Below, piece after piece: positions 8,661 to 16,499 of a DNA stretch of 64,000 bases (position 1 is its first letter; each line of letters begins with the position of its first letter). The notes under the pieces were generated by a model. It had not been told where the DNA came from. It saw only the letters and a list, made by a program, of their open reading frames with translations, and did not search any database. This DNA is from Pseudophaeobacter sp. EL27 (GTDB taxonomy: Bacteria; Pseudomonadota; Alphaproteobacteria; Rhodobacterales; Rhodobacteraceae), in the NCBI RefSeq assembly GCF_900313025.1, contig NZ_OMPQ01000013.1, forward strand, positions 124,001-188,000, read 5' to 3'. A program made the position numbers and the translations under genes.

Positions 8661-9080
8661 TCAGCCGCCGCAACCGCCGATGGTCACTTTCACAGCTGCG
8701 CTTGCCTTGGCAAAGCTGCCGTCGGCCAGCTTGGCGATGGCTACCACATCCTGGGTGCCTGCAAGGCGGATCCGGGTGGAGGCAGACTGACTGCCAGCCA
8801 GCGGGCCAAAGTTGAAGGTTGCAACACCGGGGGTTGGGTTGCCGGTGGCCAGAACCATGATCGCGGTGGCGCCAGGCGCATCGACCGAGATTGGCACGGT
8901 ATTGCCGTTTTCAGCAATCTCGGGCGCAGTCAGTTCAATTCCGGTGTCGGCCATGTCGGCACCACCAGTAAACTCGGCAATCCGATCATCAACGATGCTG
9001 GCACTGACGCGCAGTGGCAGGACCGTCATCACAGCAGCACCCAGGGCCAAGCCCAGGGTCTCACGGCGTGAGAACTCCAT
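8661..9080 (-). CDS. soxY: SoxY, covalent sulfur carrier protein
   Basis: SoxY holds thiosulfate, sulfane and sulfonate groups on the cysteine of its C-terminal swinging arm. The protein ends VTIGGCGG, the diagnostic arm. The N-terminus FSRRETLGLALGAAV is a Tat signal. Two ATGs lie next to each other at 9083 and 9080; GGAG is 7 bases before the second, which I choose, giving 139 residues. A longer frame from 9104 would bury the ribosome site and is unlikely. It lies 50 bases after soxX. Confidence 0.95.
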   Translation of the reverse strand: MEFSRRETLGLALGAAVMTVLPLRVSASIVDDRIAEFTGGADMADTGIELTAPEIAENGNTVPISVDAPGATAIMVLATGNPTPGVATFNFGPLAGSQSASTRIRLAGTQDVVAIAKLADGSFAKASAAVKVTIGGCGG

Positions 9081-9130
9081 CATATGTCTCCTTTGACGTT
9101 TCATAAAGCGGCAGGGCGAGCGCCCTCGCT

Positions 9131-9607
9131 TTACTCTTCTTTTAGGGTCGCAATAAATGCGATCACATCTTCAATTTCCTGGGCCGACAGGATTGGTGTC
9201 AGCGCCTCGGTGGGGGCTTTACCAGTATAGGCGGCACCTGGACGAATAAAGCCTTCAACCTTGTAGAATGCAGGCATCATGGTGCCCTCAAAGGTCATCT
9301 TGGCATTGGTCATCAACCCGCGCAGCTCTGCCTCGGTCCAGCGATCCCCGGCGCCATCCAGCGAAGGGCCGATTTCACCGTGAAACGGCACATCTGCCAG
9401 GGCTGTCACCTGGTGACAGGCAACACAGTTGCCCAGCGATTTGGTGCCCGCGATAACGGCACCGCTTGCCGCATCGCCCGGCTGTCCGGTCAAGGAGGCT
9501 GCTACGGCGCCATCCTCGTTATACTGCACATCCTTAGGCGCGACCTCCGCCGCCAGGGTTACACTCCCGGTCAGGCACAGGGCCAGTGTCAGAGATAGTC
9601 TCTTCAT
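9131..9607 (-). CDS. soxX: SoxX, mono-heme cytochrome subunit of SoxAX
   Basis: SoxX takes electrons from SoxA during thiosulfate coupling to SoxY. One heme site is present, Cys61-Val-Ala-Cys64-His65, with a likely methionine ligand in the TMMPAFY region. A Sec signal covers about residues 1-20. The ATG at 9607 is chosen because GGGAGGA lies 4-5 bases upstream and a signal peptide follows directly; a longer frame from 9700 has neither and would begin inside the operator. It is first in soxXYZA, just downstream of a TATAAT box overlapped by an ATTC-N8-GAAT site. Confidence 0.95.
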   Translation of the reverse strand: MKRLSLTLALCLTGSVTLAAEVAPKDVQYNEDGAVAASLTGQPGDAASGAVIAGTKSLGNCVACHQVTALADVPFHGEIGPSLDGAGDRWTEAELRGLMTNAKMTFEGTMMPAFYKVEGFIRPGAAYTGKAPTEALTPILSAQEIEDVIAFIATLKEE

Positions 9608-9694
9608 GATTCCTCCCGTTGGCTGCCACTCGCCTCCTAGCGAGCTTAGCTGTTGTATACCGTAGGGCACCCGGCCTCGGAAACGCAACAACAA

Positions 9695-9717
9695 ATTCAA
9701 TAGTGTGAATTATTATA
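9695..9717 (-). promoter_or_regulatory. soxX promoter -10 box and putative SoxR operator
   Basis: A perfect TATAAT reads leftward at 9717-9712. Directly downstream is ATTC-N8-GAAT at 9695-9710, within the AATTCA-N6-TGAATT palindrome at 9694-9711. Binding there would cover the transcription start, as expected for a repressor. No good -35 box is visible at the usual spacing. Confidence 0.7.
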
Positions 9718-9732
9718 TTTGTTCGTTTGCGC

Positions 9733-10326
9733 TCAATCCGCCGACCCATTGTTGCGCTCCGATATACGGCGCGCGTGGTAGCGTTGAAAATCTTCCCCGT
9801 TGTCAAGAAGATACCGCTTCTCTGTCACCCAGGTGAACATGTCAATCGTGGTTCCACCACCAAAGGCGCCGGGCATGATGGCGACTGATGCCTGCGCCGC
9901 CGTCTGCCCCTCGGCCACCTCTTCCGGCAGAAACAGAATCGTCGGGGTGAACATCACGCCCCATTTGCGCGCCATGTCTTTTTCCGACAGGGTCGCACCG
10001 TCAAAATCGGTGACTTCGACATCACCATAGAGGTTCATCTGCACCACAAAGTAGTGCTCTTCAATATATCCGCCAATTTCCGGACGCGGGAAAATCTCGG
10101 TGTGCATCTTGGTGCAATAGATGCAGCCGCGCTGTTCAAAAAACAGCACCAGACGTTTGCCCTCGGCATTGGCCTCTTCCAGATCTTCCCGCAGATCCTT
10201 GAAAGTCTCGCGCATCCAGGGTGTTTTATGCAGCCCGTCATCGCCCAGCTCAACGGCGGCAACATCCGAGGCTATCAGCGGCAGTGCCATGGTCAGGGCT
10301 GCCAGTTTCATCATCCAATGCTTCAT
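9733..10326 (-). CDS. soxW: SoxW, periplasmic thioredoxin-like protein
   Basis: SoxW is the thioredoxin partner of the membrane reductant carrier SoxV, helping to keep SoxY/SoxZ thiols active. It has a Sec signal at residues 1-24 and a thioredoxin-fold active site GCIYC (Cys68, Cys71), followed by MFTPTILFLPE with the conserved cis-proline. Length is 197 residues. GGAGGGG lies 6-7 bases before the ATG. It follows soxV by 66 bases and ends 15 bases before the soxX promoter, so read-through into soxX is possible. Confidence 0.9.
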   Translation of the reverse strand: MKHWMMKLAALTMALPLIASDVAAVELGDDGLHKTPWMRETFKDLREDLEEANAEGKRLVLFFEQRGCIYCTKMHTEIFPRPEIGGYIEEHYFVVQMNLYGDVEVTDFDGATLSEKDMARKWGVMFTPTILFLPEEVAEGQTAAQASVAIMPGAFGGGTTIDMFTWVTEKRYLLDNGEDFQRYHARRISERNNGSAD

Positions 10327-10392
10327 CTATTCCCCTCCGGTTTTACATTAGTAACCACTCGCTACAATTCGGCCCCAAGCGGCAAAGCAGGA

Positions 10393-11133
10393 TCACCCCA
10401 ATGTCGCAAAGCCGGGCATCCAGCGGATCATCAGATCCGCAATCCAGCGCACCCCGCCGGTGACAATCAGCAGGGCAAACAGGATCAGCATGGCCCCCAT
10501 AATCTTTTCCACCCAGTGAAACACCGCCCGGTGCCGCGCCACCCAGGCCAGAAACGGCTTTGCAAACAGCGCTGCCACCACAAAGGGCGCCGTCATCGCC
10601 GCGCCATAGACAAAGAGCAGCGCTCCGCCACGCCAGACCTCTCCCAGCCCCGAGGCCACCATCAGGATGGAGGCCAGAGCCGGGCCAACACAGGGGGTCC
10701 AGCCAAAGCCAAAGGCCAGCCCCATCAGATAGGCGCCCGCCAGACTTGATGGGTCCGCAGAACTCTCCACCCGTGCCTCACGGTACAGCAAAGGGATGCG
10801 GATCACGCCGAGAAAATGCAGGCCAAAGACCACCAGGATCAAAGCCGCGACATATGCGAGGATATCCATATACTGACCGAAGAGCTGCCCCAGCGCCGTC
10901 GCCCCCATGCCCATCAGCATGAAGACCGAGGTCACCCCAGCGGCAAAACACAGGGCTGCCAGAACCATACGACGCTGCGCTCCGGGCGCGATCTCACCGT
11001 CACTGCGCAGTTCCGCCATCGACAGACCACCCAGGTAGGACAGGTAAAAAGGTACCATTGGCAGGATGCAGGGGGTGAAAAAGCTCAGCAATCCGGCAAA
11101 AGCCGCCCCAAGGTATGAAATTTCCAGCATCAC
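10393..11133 (-). CDS. soxV: SoxV, CcdA/DsbD-type membrane electron carrier
   Basis: SoxV moves reducing power from cytoplasmic thioredoxin to the periplasm for the Sox carrier proteins. The 246-residue protein has six hydrophobic segments and the two conserved CcdA cysteines, in FFTPCILPMVPFY near the N-terminus and GWTPCVGPALAS in the middle. GTG (11133) and ATG (11130) are adjacent possible starts; GGAGG lies about 11 bases before the GTG. It is divergent from soxS across a region holding palindromic operator-like sequence. Confidence 0.92.
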   Translation of the reverse strand: MMLEISYLGAAFAGLLSFFTPCILPMVPFYLSYLGGLSMAELRSDGEIAPGAQRRMVLAALCFAAGVTSVFMLMGMGATALGQLFGQYMDILAYVAALILVVFGLHFLGVIRIPLLYREARVESSADPSSLAGAYLMGLAFGFGWTPCVGPALASILMVASGLGEVWRGGALLFVYGAAMTAPFVVAALFAKPFLAWVARHRAVFHWVEKIMGAMLILFALLIVTGGVRWIADLMIRWMPGFATLG

Positions 11134-11170
11134 GGTTTTATGATCCTCCGAGCCACGGGCTCTGTTGGCG

Positions 11171-11199
11171 TAACACTTGTGTTATTCACATATTCAAAT
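11171..11199. promoter_or_regulatory. soxV/soxS divergent control region with palindromes
   Basis: TAACAC-TT-GTGTTA (11171-11184) has perfectly complementary arms. Overlapping its last base is ATTC-N8-AAAT (11184-11199), one base away from the ATTC-N8-GAAT sites found at soxX, soxB and soxC. It sits between the divergent soxV and soxS genes, where SoxR binding is known in related organisms. Confidence 0.5.
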
Positions 11200-11247
11200 T
11201 ATGTTGTATCAAGCCGCAATTTGCGGAAGCCGTCAACGGTTGAGGTC

Positions 11248-11685
11248 ATGAATAGTCAAGGTTCACCTTTTGTAACGCGCCGCCTCTTTACAGCTGCGGC
11301 CCTGTCGATGGCTGCCGCGCTGTCTTTTGCCGCTGCCCTGCCCGCGCAAGCCGGTGAAGCCCTGGCTGCGGCCCCTGTGGGGCCTGAGCTGATCATGGTA
11401 GAGCAGGCAGGCTGTGAATGGTGCAAACGCTGGAACGACGAAATCGGACCAATCTACCCAAAGACGCGCGAGGGAGAATTTGCCCCCCTGCGCCGGGTAG
11501 ATCTGCGGGCCATTCCCGATGACATAACGGTCCAACGTCGGGTGAGTTTCACCCCAACCTTCTTGATTGTACAAGACGGTCATGAGATGGCCCGTCTCGA
11601 AGGATACCCGGGGGAGGATTTTTTCTGGCCCCTGATCGCCAAACTGATGAGCAAGCATCTGGGGTTCCTGCCCGAAGGGGCTTAA
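11248..11685 (+). CDS. soxS: SoxS, periplasmic thioredoxin
   Basis: SoxS is a periplasmic thiol-disulfide protein that reactivates the SoxYZ carrier in Paracoccus. The protein has an export signal (RRLFTAAALSMAAALSF, ending AQAGEA) and a CxxC site, Cys56-Glu-Trp-Cys59, followed by a cis-proline loop FTPTFLIV. I choose the ATG at 11248 because the signal peptide follows at once; upstream codons back to 11140 would include the control region. The ribosome site (GAGG) is close to the ATG. It is divergent from soxV and is followed by soxR. Confidence 0.88.
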   Translation: MNSQGSPFVTRRLFTAAALSMAAALSFAAALPAQAGEALAAAPVGPELIMVEQAGCEWCKRWNDEIGPIYPKTREGEFAPLRRVDLRAIPDDITVQRRVSFTPTFLIVQDGHEMARLEGYPGEDFFWPLIAKLMSKHLGFLPEGA

Positions 11686-11766
11686 CAGCTTCAGAGCGCG
11701 CCGATACGATACTGTAAAACCGGGGGCCCGGCGCCAGCGCGCGCCGCCACCACAGGAGACAAGACA

Positions 11767-12108
11767 ATGGCACTACCGCAATTCTCGGCCGATATGGCCC
11801 CGGAAGAGCTGGACAACATGGTGGACAATGCCACCACCGCCTCAAATTTTCTCAAGGCGATCAGCCATGAGGGGCGGTTGATGATCCTGTGCCATCTGGT
11901 CACCGGTGAGAAATCGGTAACCGAGCTCGAAGATCTGCTGTCGGCGCGCCAGGCGGCGGTGTCGCAGCAGCTGTCGCGGTTGCGGCTCGAGGGGCTGGTG
12001 GTGCCGCGCCGGGATGGCAAGGCGATCTATTACCGTCTGGCCGATGACCGTCCGCGCCGTATCCTCGAAGTGGTTTATGATCTCTTCTGCGCCGACAAGG
12101 CCGACTAG
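11767..12108 (+). CDS. soxR: SoxR, ArsR-family persulfide-responsive repressor of sox genes
   Basis: This 113-residue winged-helix protein belongs to the ArsR branch with SqrR and BigR, which sense reactive sulfur species. A helix-turn-helix (SVTELEDLLSARQAAVSQQLSRL) is followed by a beta wing (GLVVPRRDGKAIYYRL). Two cysteines, Cys42 (LMILC) and Cys108 (DLFC), sit at the positions equivalent to the SqrR pair that forms a polysulfide bridge. No classical metal-binding cysteine motif is present. AGGAGA lies 8 bases before the ATG. Its likely targets are the ATTC-N8-GAAT palindromes within the locus. The symbol here means the sulfur-oxidation repressor, not the redox MerR protein of the same name. 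Confidence 0.9.
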   Translation: MALPQFSADMAPEELDNMVDNATTASNFLKAISHEGRLMILCHLVTGEKSVTELEDLLSARQAAVSQQLSRLRLEGLVVPRRDGKAIYYRLADDRPRRILEVVYDLFCADKAD

Positions 12109-12322
12109 CCGCCAAAGACCTGATCCCCCCCAACCACCTGAAGCAGACGCCCAGCGCGCTGTTCAGGATGCAAAAACTCATTGCATTCAGGCATCCATTG
12201 ACGCTTCACTGAGGAGATTGAGGCATCACCTGCCCCCCTGCTGCAGAGGCCAGAGACGGGTCACTGCAGCTGCATCGCTGGAGGCAAGGCTCAATAGCTT
12301 GACCCAGGAGGAGAGTTAGCCC

Positions 12323-13381
12323 ATGTTTGATCTGTTCAGCGATCACCAACTGGTCACAGCTATTGGTCTTTTGGGTGGCATCCTGCTGGGGCTGGCGGCC
12401 CGATTGGGGCGGTTCTGCACCCTGGGCGCCATCGAAGACCTGCTCTATGGCGGCTCCTCCCATCGGATGCGTATGTGGGGTCTGGCCATTGGGACCGCAG
12501 TCATCGGTAGTTTCTCCCTCATCGGGTTGGGGCTGTTTGATGCCTCCCAGTCCTTCTACCTCTCGGTGCGCTGGATGCCCCTGGCCTCGATTGTGGGCGG
12601 GGTGATGTTTGGCTATGGCATGGCGCTGAGTGGCAATTGCGGATTTGGCGCCATTGCGCGGCTGGGCGGCGGTGATCTGCGCAGTTTCGTGATCGTTCTG
12701 GTGATGGGGATCTCCACCTATGTGGTGCTCACAGGCCCTCTGGCTCCGCTGCGTAACTTATTGTTCGAACAGCAGGATGTCACCAGAGAGGTGCCCCCGG
12801 GACTGGCGCATCACCTGGCTGCGCTGACCCATCTGCCGCTGGCCGGCATTGGTATTTTCACCGGGATCATTCTGGTGAGTGTCAGCCTATGGGATGTGGA
12901 GTTCCGCCGCGATCACAAGAGCCTATTCTGGTCTGTTGTCGTCGGCCTGGCAGTGGTCTCCGGCTGGGCGGGCACTGCCTATATCAACGCCCAGGGATTT
13001 GAGGCGCTGCCGGTTGTCTCGCATTCCTTTTCCGCCCCCTTGGGCGAAACCATCCTCTGGACCATGACCGGCAGCCTGCGCCCTCTTTCCTTTGCGGTGG
13101 GCTCCATCACCGGTGTCTGGCTGGGGGCCTTTATCGGATCACTGATCAAGGGGCATTTTCGCTGGGAAGCCTGCGACGATCCGCGCGAGCTGCGGCGTCA
13201 AATCTTTGGTGCTTCCATCATGGGCGCAGGCGCCGTCATCGCCATGGGCTGCACCGTGGGGCAAGGGCTCAGCGCCTTCTCCCTGCTCTCGCTCTCGGCC
13301 CCCGTCACCTTCTTGGCGATTTTTGCCGGGGCCGCCCTGGGGCTACGCCAGCTGATCGAAGGGTTTCGCAGCGCTGCCTAG
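12323..13381 (+). CDS. soxT: SoxT-like YeeE/YedE sulfur transport protein
   Basis: This 352-residue protein is almost entirely hydrophobic helices. It contains two YeeE/YedE (PF04143-type) signatures, MALSGNCGFGAIARLGGGDLR and GCTVGQGLSAFS, each with the conserved cysteine that relays thiosulfate or related sulfur compounds across the membrane in the TsuA family. Its position after soxS-soxR matches soxT of Pseudaminobacter-type sox loci. AGGAGGAGAG precedes the ATG. It is 214 bases after soxR, long enough for a separate promoter, though I see no operator there. It could feed sulfur to the cytoplasm as an inducing signal; that role is inference. Confidence 0.83.
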   Translation: MFDLFSDHQLVTAIGLLGGILLGLAARLGRFCTLGAIEDLLYGGSSHRMRMWGLAIGTAVIGSFSLIGLGLFDASQSFYLSVRWMPLASIVGGVMFGYGMALSGNCGFGAIARLGGGDLRSFVIVLVMGISTYVVLTGPLAPLRNLLFEQQDVTREVPPGLAHHLAALTHLPLAGIGIFTGIILVSVSLWDVEFRRDHKSLFWSVVVGLAVVSGWAGTAYINAQGFEALPVVSHSFSAPLGETILWTMTGSLRPLSFAVGSITGVWLGAFIGSLIKGHFRWEACDDPRELRRQIFGASIMGAGAVIAMGCTVGQGLSAFSLLSLSAPVTFLAIFAGAALGLRQLIEGFRSAA

Positions 13382-13534
13382 ACCTCAGCCCCCTGTTCGA
13401 CACCTGGCCTATCGGTCTGTGACATTTCAAGGAATGCGTCATCTCCCCTAACCTGGCTGTTACAAATCCCCTTCATATCACCAGACACCTAACCGCACCC
13501 TCCTGCGCAGACCGTTTTGACAAAAGAGCCCGCC

Positions 13535-15565
13535 ATGGACCACAAGCACATCACCGATGATCCTGAAATTGGCAACAAGGCCGAAGCCTATGAGGCCTTT
13601 GACGATATCCCAACCAACCCCAACCTGGAGGCCACCATCGGCGATGTGATCAATGCCCGCTATGGCCGCCGCGACCTGCTGCGCGGCATGTTGGGTGTTT
13701 CGGCTGCGGCCTCTCTGTTTGGCAGCTCGGCTCTGATCGCCCCCCAACGCGCCCTGGCCGCAGATGCGCGCAACAGCCGTTACCGCTTTGATGAGCTGAC
13801 CCAAGGCAATGATCAGACCCATCACATCGCAGCGGGCTATGACGCCGAGGTGCTGCTGCGCTGGGGCGATCCGATCACCGCAGATGCGCCAGAGTTCGAC
13901 GTGATGAACCAAAGCGCCGCAGCACAGCTGCAGCAGTTTGGCTATAACAACGACTATGTCGGCTTTACCCCCCTCAACGAGCAGGGCACCCGTGGTCTGC
14001 TCTGTGTGAACCACGAATACACCAACGAAGAAGTCATGTTCCCCGGCCTTGGGCGTCAGGACAAACAGGGCTTTGCAGGTATGACCAAAGAGCTGATCGA
14101 TATCGAGATGGCCGCCCATGGTGGCACTGTGGTTGAGATCGCCCGTGATGCCGCGGGTAAATGGTCGCTAGTACGCAACAGCGCCTATAACCGCCGCATT
14201 ACCCCCTTGCACACGGAGATGATCATTGATGGTCCCGCCGCAGGTCACAAACGCATGCAGACCAAGACGGATGCCACCGGCAAAGCCGTCATTGGTACGC
14301 TGAACAACTGCGCCGGTGGCATGACCCCCTGGGGCACCTGGCTGATGGCCGAAGAGAATTTCCACGGCTATTTCTGGACCGATAACCGCGACAGCAACGG
14401 CAAAGCGGATCTCTCCGCCCATGCCGATACCGCCAGTAAAAAACGCTATGGTATTCCCAGTGGCTGGTATGCCTGGGGGCAGTACTATGACCGTTTCAAC
14501 ATCGACAAAGACCCAAACGAGTCCAACCGCTTTGGCTGGGTGGTAGAGGTCGACCCCCGCAGCCCAAATTCAAAACCAGTCAAACATACCGCCCTTGGTC
14601 GGTTCCGCCATGAGGGCTGTGAGACCACGATTTCAACCACAGGCAAGCTCGTGGTCTATATGGGCGATGATAACCGCTTTGATTATCAGTACAAATATGT
14701 CTCCAATGGCACTGTGTCCCGCAGCGGGGGCGCCAATAGCGAGCTGCTGAGTGACGGCACCCTCTATGTTGCCCGCTTTGACGCGGATGGCACAGTGCAC
14801 TGGCTGCCCTTGGTTCATGGTGAAGGACCTTTGACCGCAGAGAACGGCTTTGCCAGCCAGGCGGATGTGCTGATCGATACCCGGCTAGCCGCAGATGCGC
14901 TTGGCGCCACGCCGATGGATCGTCCCGAAGATGCCCAGCCGCGGGGCGATGGCACCGCATATATCATGCTGACCAATAACACCCGGCGCAAAACCGATCA
15001 GATCAATGCTGCCAATCCCCGCGCCAAAAACGCCTTTGGCCATATCATTGAAATCAAGGAAGAGGCGGGTGATCATGCGGCCACATCCGGCACTTGGTCT
15101 ATCCTGGTGAGCTGTGGTGACCCAGATTTGGCCGAGGTCGGCGCCCAATGGAACCCACAAACCAGCGAGAGCGGCTGGTTCAGCTCCCCCGACAACTGCG
15201 CCTTTGACGCCCAGGGCCGCCTGTGGATCGCGACCGATCAGGGCAGAAAATGGGGCAAGACCGGGAAATCTGACGGGCTCTATGCGCTGGAAACCGAAGG
15301 GGATTTGCGCGGCCACTCCAAATTGTTCTTCCGTTGCCCCGTCGGCGCTGAGCTTTGCGGCCCCTACTTTACCGAGGATAGCGAGACGCTGTTCCTGGCG
15401 GTACAGCATCCGGGCACGGATGGCACCAAATCCCTCAAAGGGTTTGCGCGCGCCTCGACCTTTGAAGATCCGGCAACCCGCTGGCCGGATTTTGATCCCA
15501 AAATGCCGCCGCGCCCCTCCGTGCTGGTGGTCACCAAGACCGGTGGCGGCAAGATCGCGTTCTGA
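13535..15565 (+). CDS. phoX: PhoX-family alkaline phosphatase (DUF839), Tat-exported
   Basis: PhoX enzymes are calcium/iron phosphomonoesterases that release phosphate from organic phosphorus in the periplasm and are common in marine Roseobacters. The protein is 676 residues from the ATG at 13535 (AAAGAG upstream; a TTG six codons earlier is less likely). A Tat signal RRDLLRGMLGVSAAASLFG begins about residue 45 after a long hydrophilic leader, which is usual for the family. CVNHEYTNEEVMFPG, CAGGMTPWGTWLMAEEN and FRHEGCETTI are typical motifs. A weak Pho-box-like half (CTGTTACAAAT) lies at 13457-13467, so phosphate control is possible but unproven. Its place beside sox may be chance. Confidence 0.92.
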   Translation: MDHKHITDDPEIGNKAEAYEAFDDIPTNPNLEATIGDVINARYGRRDLLRGMLGVSAAASLFGSSALIAPQRALAADARNSRYRFDELTQGNDQTHHIAAGYDAEVLLRWGDPITADAPEFDVMNQSAAAQLQQFGYNNDYVGFTPLNEQGTRGLLCVNHEYTNEEVMFPGLGRQDKQGFAGMTKELIDIEMAAHGGTVVEIARDAAGKWSLVRNSAYNRRITPLHTEMIIDGPAAGHKRMQTKTDATGKAVIGTLNNCAGGMTPWGTWLMAEENFHGYFWTDNRDSNGKADLSAHADTASKKRYGIPSGWYAWGQYYDRFNIDKDPNESNRFGWVVEVDPRSPNSKPVKHTALGRFRHEGCETTISTTGKLVVYMGDDNRFDYQYKYVSNGTVSRSGGANSELLSDGTLYVARFDADGTVHWLPLVHGEGPLTAENGFASQADVLIDTRLAADALGATPMDRPEDAQPRGDGTAYIMLTNNTRRKTDQINAANPRAKNAFGHIIEIKEEAGDHAATSGTWSILVSCGDPDLAEVGAQWNPQTSESGWFSSPDNCAFDAQGRLWIATDQGRKWGKTGKSDGLYALETEGDLRGHSKLFFRCPVGAELCGPYFTEDSETLFLAVQHPGTDGTKSLKGFARASTFEDPATRWPDFDPKMPPRPSVLVVTKTGGGKIAF

Positions 15566-15757
15566 TCGGATGGCCGGTAACCAGATCAGGATTTGGTACA
15601 ATAAGACACAGGCTCGCCTTCCCCCCCCCGGCCAGAGCCGTCTGCCCTTAGCGCCCCTATCGCTATGTCACCACACTGAGACTTCACAGCAACGTGAACC
15701 GGGATCAATCCGATCCTTGCTAAAATTCCATCAGTCCTTGCACAAAGGAGTCCCAAT

Positions 15758-16324
15758 ATGCGCGCCCTGTTCCACGCACGCCCAGCCTCTCTTCGGATCC
15801 TGAAACAATCGCCGCGCTCTTTGGCGCGGGTCGGTCTTTTATCAATTTCCCAGGCGGTCCTGCTCGCCCTGGTCCTGACCAGCCCCCTCCTGTCTGCTTC
15901 CGCCCAGGCGGAAGAGCTGAGCAAACGTGATGGCTGGGTGATTTTTGAAAGCAGCAAACCCTATGAAACATTGCTGCAAGATCTGCGCGCAGCCGTAAAG
16001 GCAGAGGGGCTTGTTGTGGTCACCCAGGCGGGCCCGACCAAGGCCGCGGCCGCCCGTGGTATTACCATTCCCGGCAACCGGGTGGTCGGTGTCTTCAACA
16101 ATGACTACGCGGTGCGCGTCCTGGCCCTCTCAACCGCCGCGATGATCGAGGCCCCTATCCGCTTCTATGTTACCGAAGTAGACGCCGCGCACACTCATCT
16201 CGCCTATAAACGCCCCAGTTTTGTTTTCTCCCCCTATATCAATGAAGGCGGCAGCCAGTTGGTGCGGATCTCTGCCGAGCTGGATCGCCGTTTTGCAGCC
16301 ATTGCAGAGGTTGCCCTGCACTAA
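15758..16324 (+). CDS. Exported DUF302-domain protein
   Basis: The 188-residue protein begins with an unusually long N-terminal region ending in a signal-like hydrophobic segment (VLLALVLTSPLLSASAQA, about residues 34-51). A DUF302 domain follows, typically a small alpha/beta sandwich, here ESSKPYETLLQDLRAAVKAEG through the C-terminus. Function of the family is unknown; some members occur with sulfur or redox genes. AAGGAG lies 7-8 bases before the ATG. The true signal start could be the internal Met-free region, so the first 25 residues are less certain. It follows phoX by 192 bases without a clear terminator. Confidence 0.75.
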   Translation: MRALFHARPASLRILKQSPRSLARVGLLSISQAVLLALVLTSPLLSASAQAEELSKRDGWVIFESSKPYETLLQDLRAAVKAEGLVVVTQAGPTKAAAARGITIPGNRVVGVFNNDYAVRVLALSTAAMIEAPIRFYVTEVDAAHTHLAYKRPSFVFSPYINEGGSQLVRISAELDRRFAAIAEVALH

Positions 16325-16499
16325 CCTCTGCACCAGTGGTGCCCTCTCGCACAGCCAGGCTGGTGTCTCTGCTCTCTGTCCCAACAGGTCACCGTGAAGC
16401 CACAGTCTCTCACGCCCTGTCACAGAGCCGTGATACGGCTTGCACCCTGTTCCATAACCCGCGAATTCTAGCCTCCAGAAACAGTTGGATATCGAACAC

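Noticed and set aside
13417-13476. Pho box upstream of phoX
   Set aside because: CTGT-led half-sites occur at 13417 and 13457 but the second halves do not match well, so I note it only as a weak possibility in the gene entry.
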